Assembly: GCA_016845145.1 (NCBI GenBank)
Contig: JAERTE010000143.1
Span: 34,106 to 98,105 of the forward strand
Reading direction: 5' to 3'
From: Rhodospirillaceae bacterium
GTDB taxonomy: Bacteria > Pseudomonadota > Alphaproteobacteria > Rhodospirillales > Casp-alpha2
Length of the DNA stretch: 64,000 nt
More notes on this DNA, generated by a model. The model worked only from the letters and a program-made list of their open reading frames with translations. It did no database searches and was not told the DNA's origin. Position 1 is the stretch's first letter. The stretch is not shown here.

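Noticed and set aside
63960..63962. TTG at the first possible start codon of the giant gene within the window
   Set aside because: The same alanine-rich frame continues upstream of it to the window edge (12 more codons), so it is an internal leucine codon. The real start is outside.

Overview
The window is dominated by one gene. From base 64000 down to 7566 the minus strand is a single uninterrupted reading frame whose 5' end lies beyond the right edge. It encodes at least 18,810 residues of a giant, Ca2+-binding, RTX-type, type I secreted surface or adhesin-like protein. At the other end (1-3764, same strand) are a protein of the TIGR03032 type, the inner-membrane ABC ATPase of a type I secretion system and the start of its HlyD-family membrane fusion partner (cut by the left edge). 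The simplest reading is that the exporter moves the giant protein. An outer-membrane TolC-type channel is not in the window. The high GC content, the gene families and the phage-type genes suggest an alphaproteobacterium, perhaps of a Rhodospirillales-like lineage. This is an inference from composition and family, not a taxonomic assignment.

Layout on the plus-strand coordinates: 1-462 HlyD-type gene (partial); 459-2327 ABC ATPase; 2358-3764 TIGR03032-type protein with a lysine/alanine/proline tail; 3765-4156 AT-rich spacer with short repeats; 4157-7436 a small phage-like island (two unrecognised minus-strand genes, an XRE repressor, then divergently a Gp157-type gene and a Rad52-type annealing protein fused to an HNH-like zinc domain); 7437-7565 convergent spacer; 7566-64000 the giant gene. 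The island therefore sits between the giant gene and its presumed exporter and carries its own divergent promoter/operator region (5771-5895).

The giant protein, from N to C terminus (high to low coordinates), consists of: alanine-rich helical stretches alternating with a roughly 105-residue beta-rich module (64000-57650); cadherin-like/VCBS-type repeats interrupted by further copies of the module (57650-51616); a seven-repeat FG-GAP propeller; a first LamG array; RTX blocks alternating with propeller-like regions; a Calx-beta domain; a long second LamG array with cadherin-like spacers and two more seven-repeat propeller-like regions; a beta-helix-like region; beta-solenoid-like repeats; and a terminal RTX/serralysin-type C-terminal secretion module. 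I count 24 copies of the module and 24 LamG domains.

The most unusual observation is the way the 105-residue module is distributed. It interrupts host domains, one copy is inserted inside another, one copy is itself interrupted by a LamG domain, and copies fall at comparable loop positions in cadherin-like domains. It behaves like a domain that has spread within the gene by in-frame insertion. I cannot name its family with certainty.
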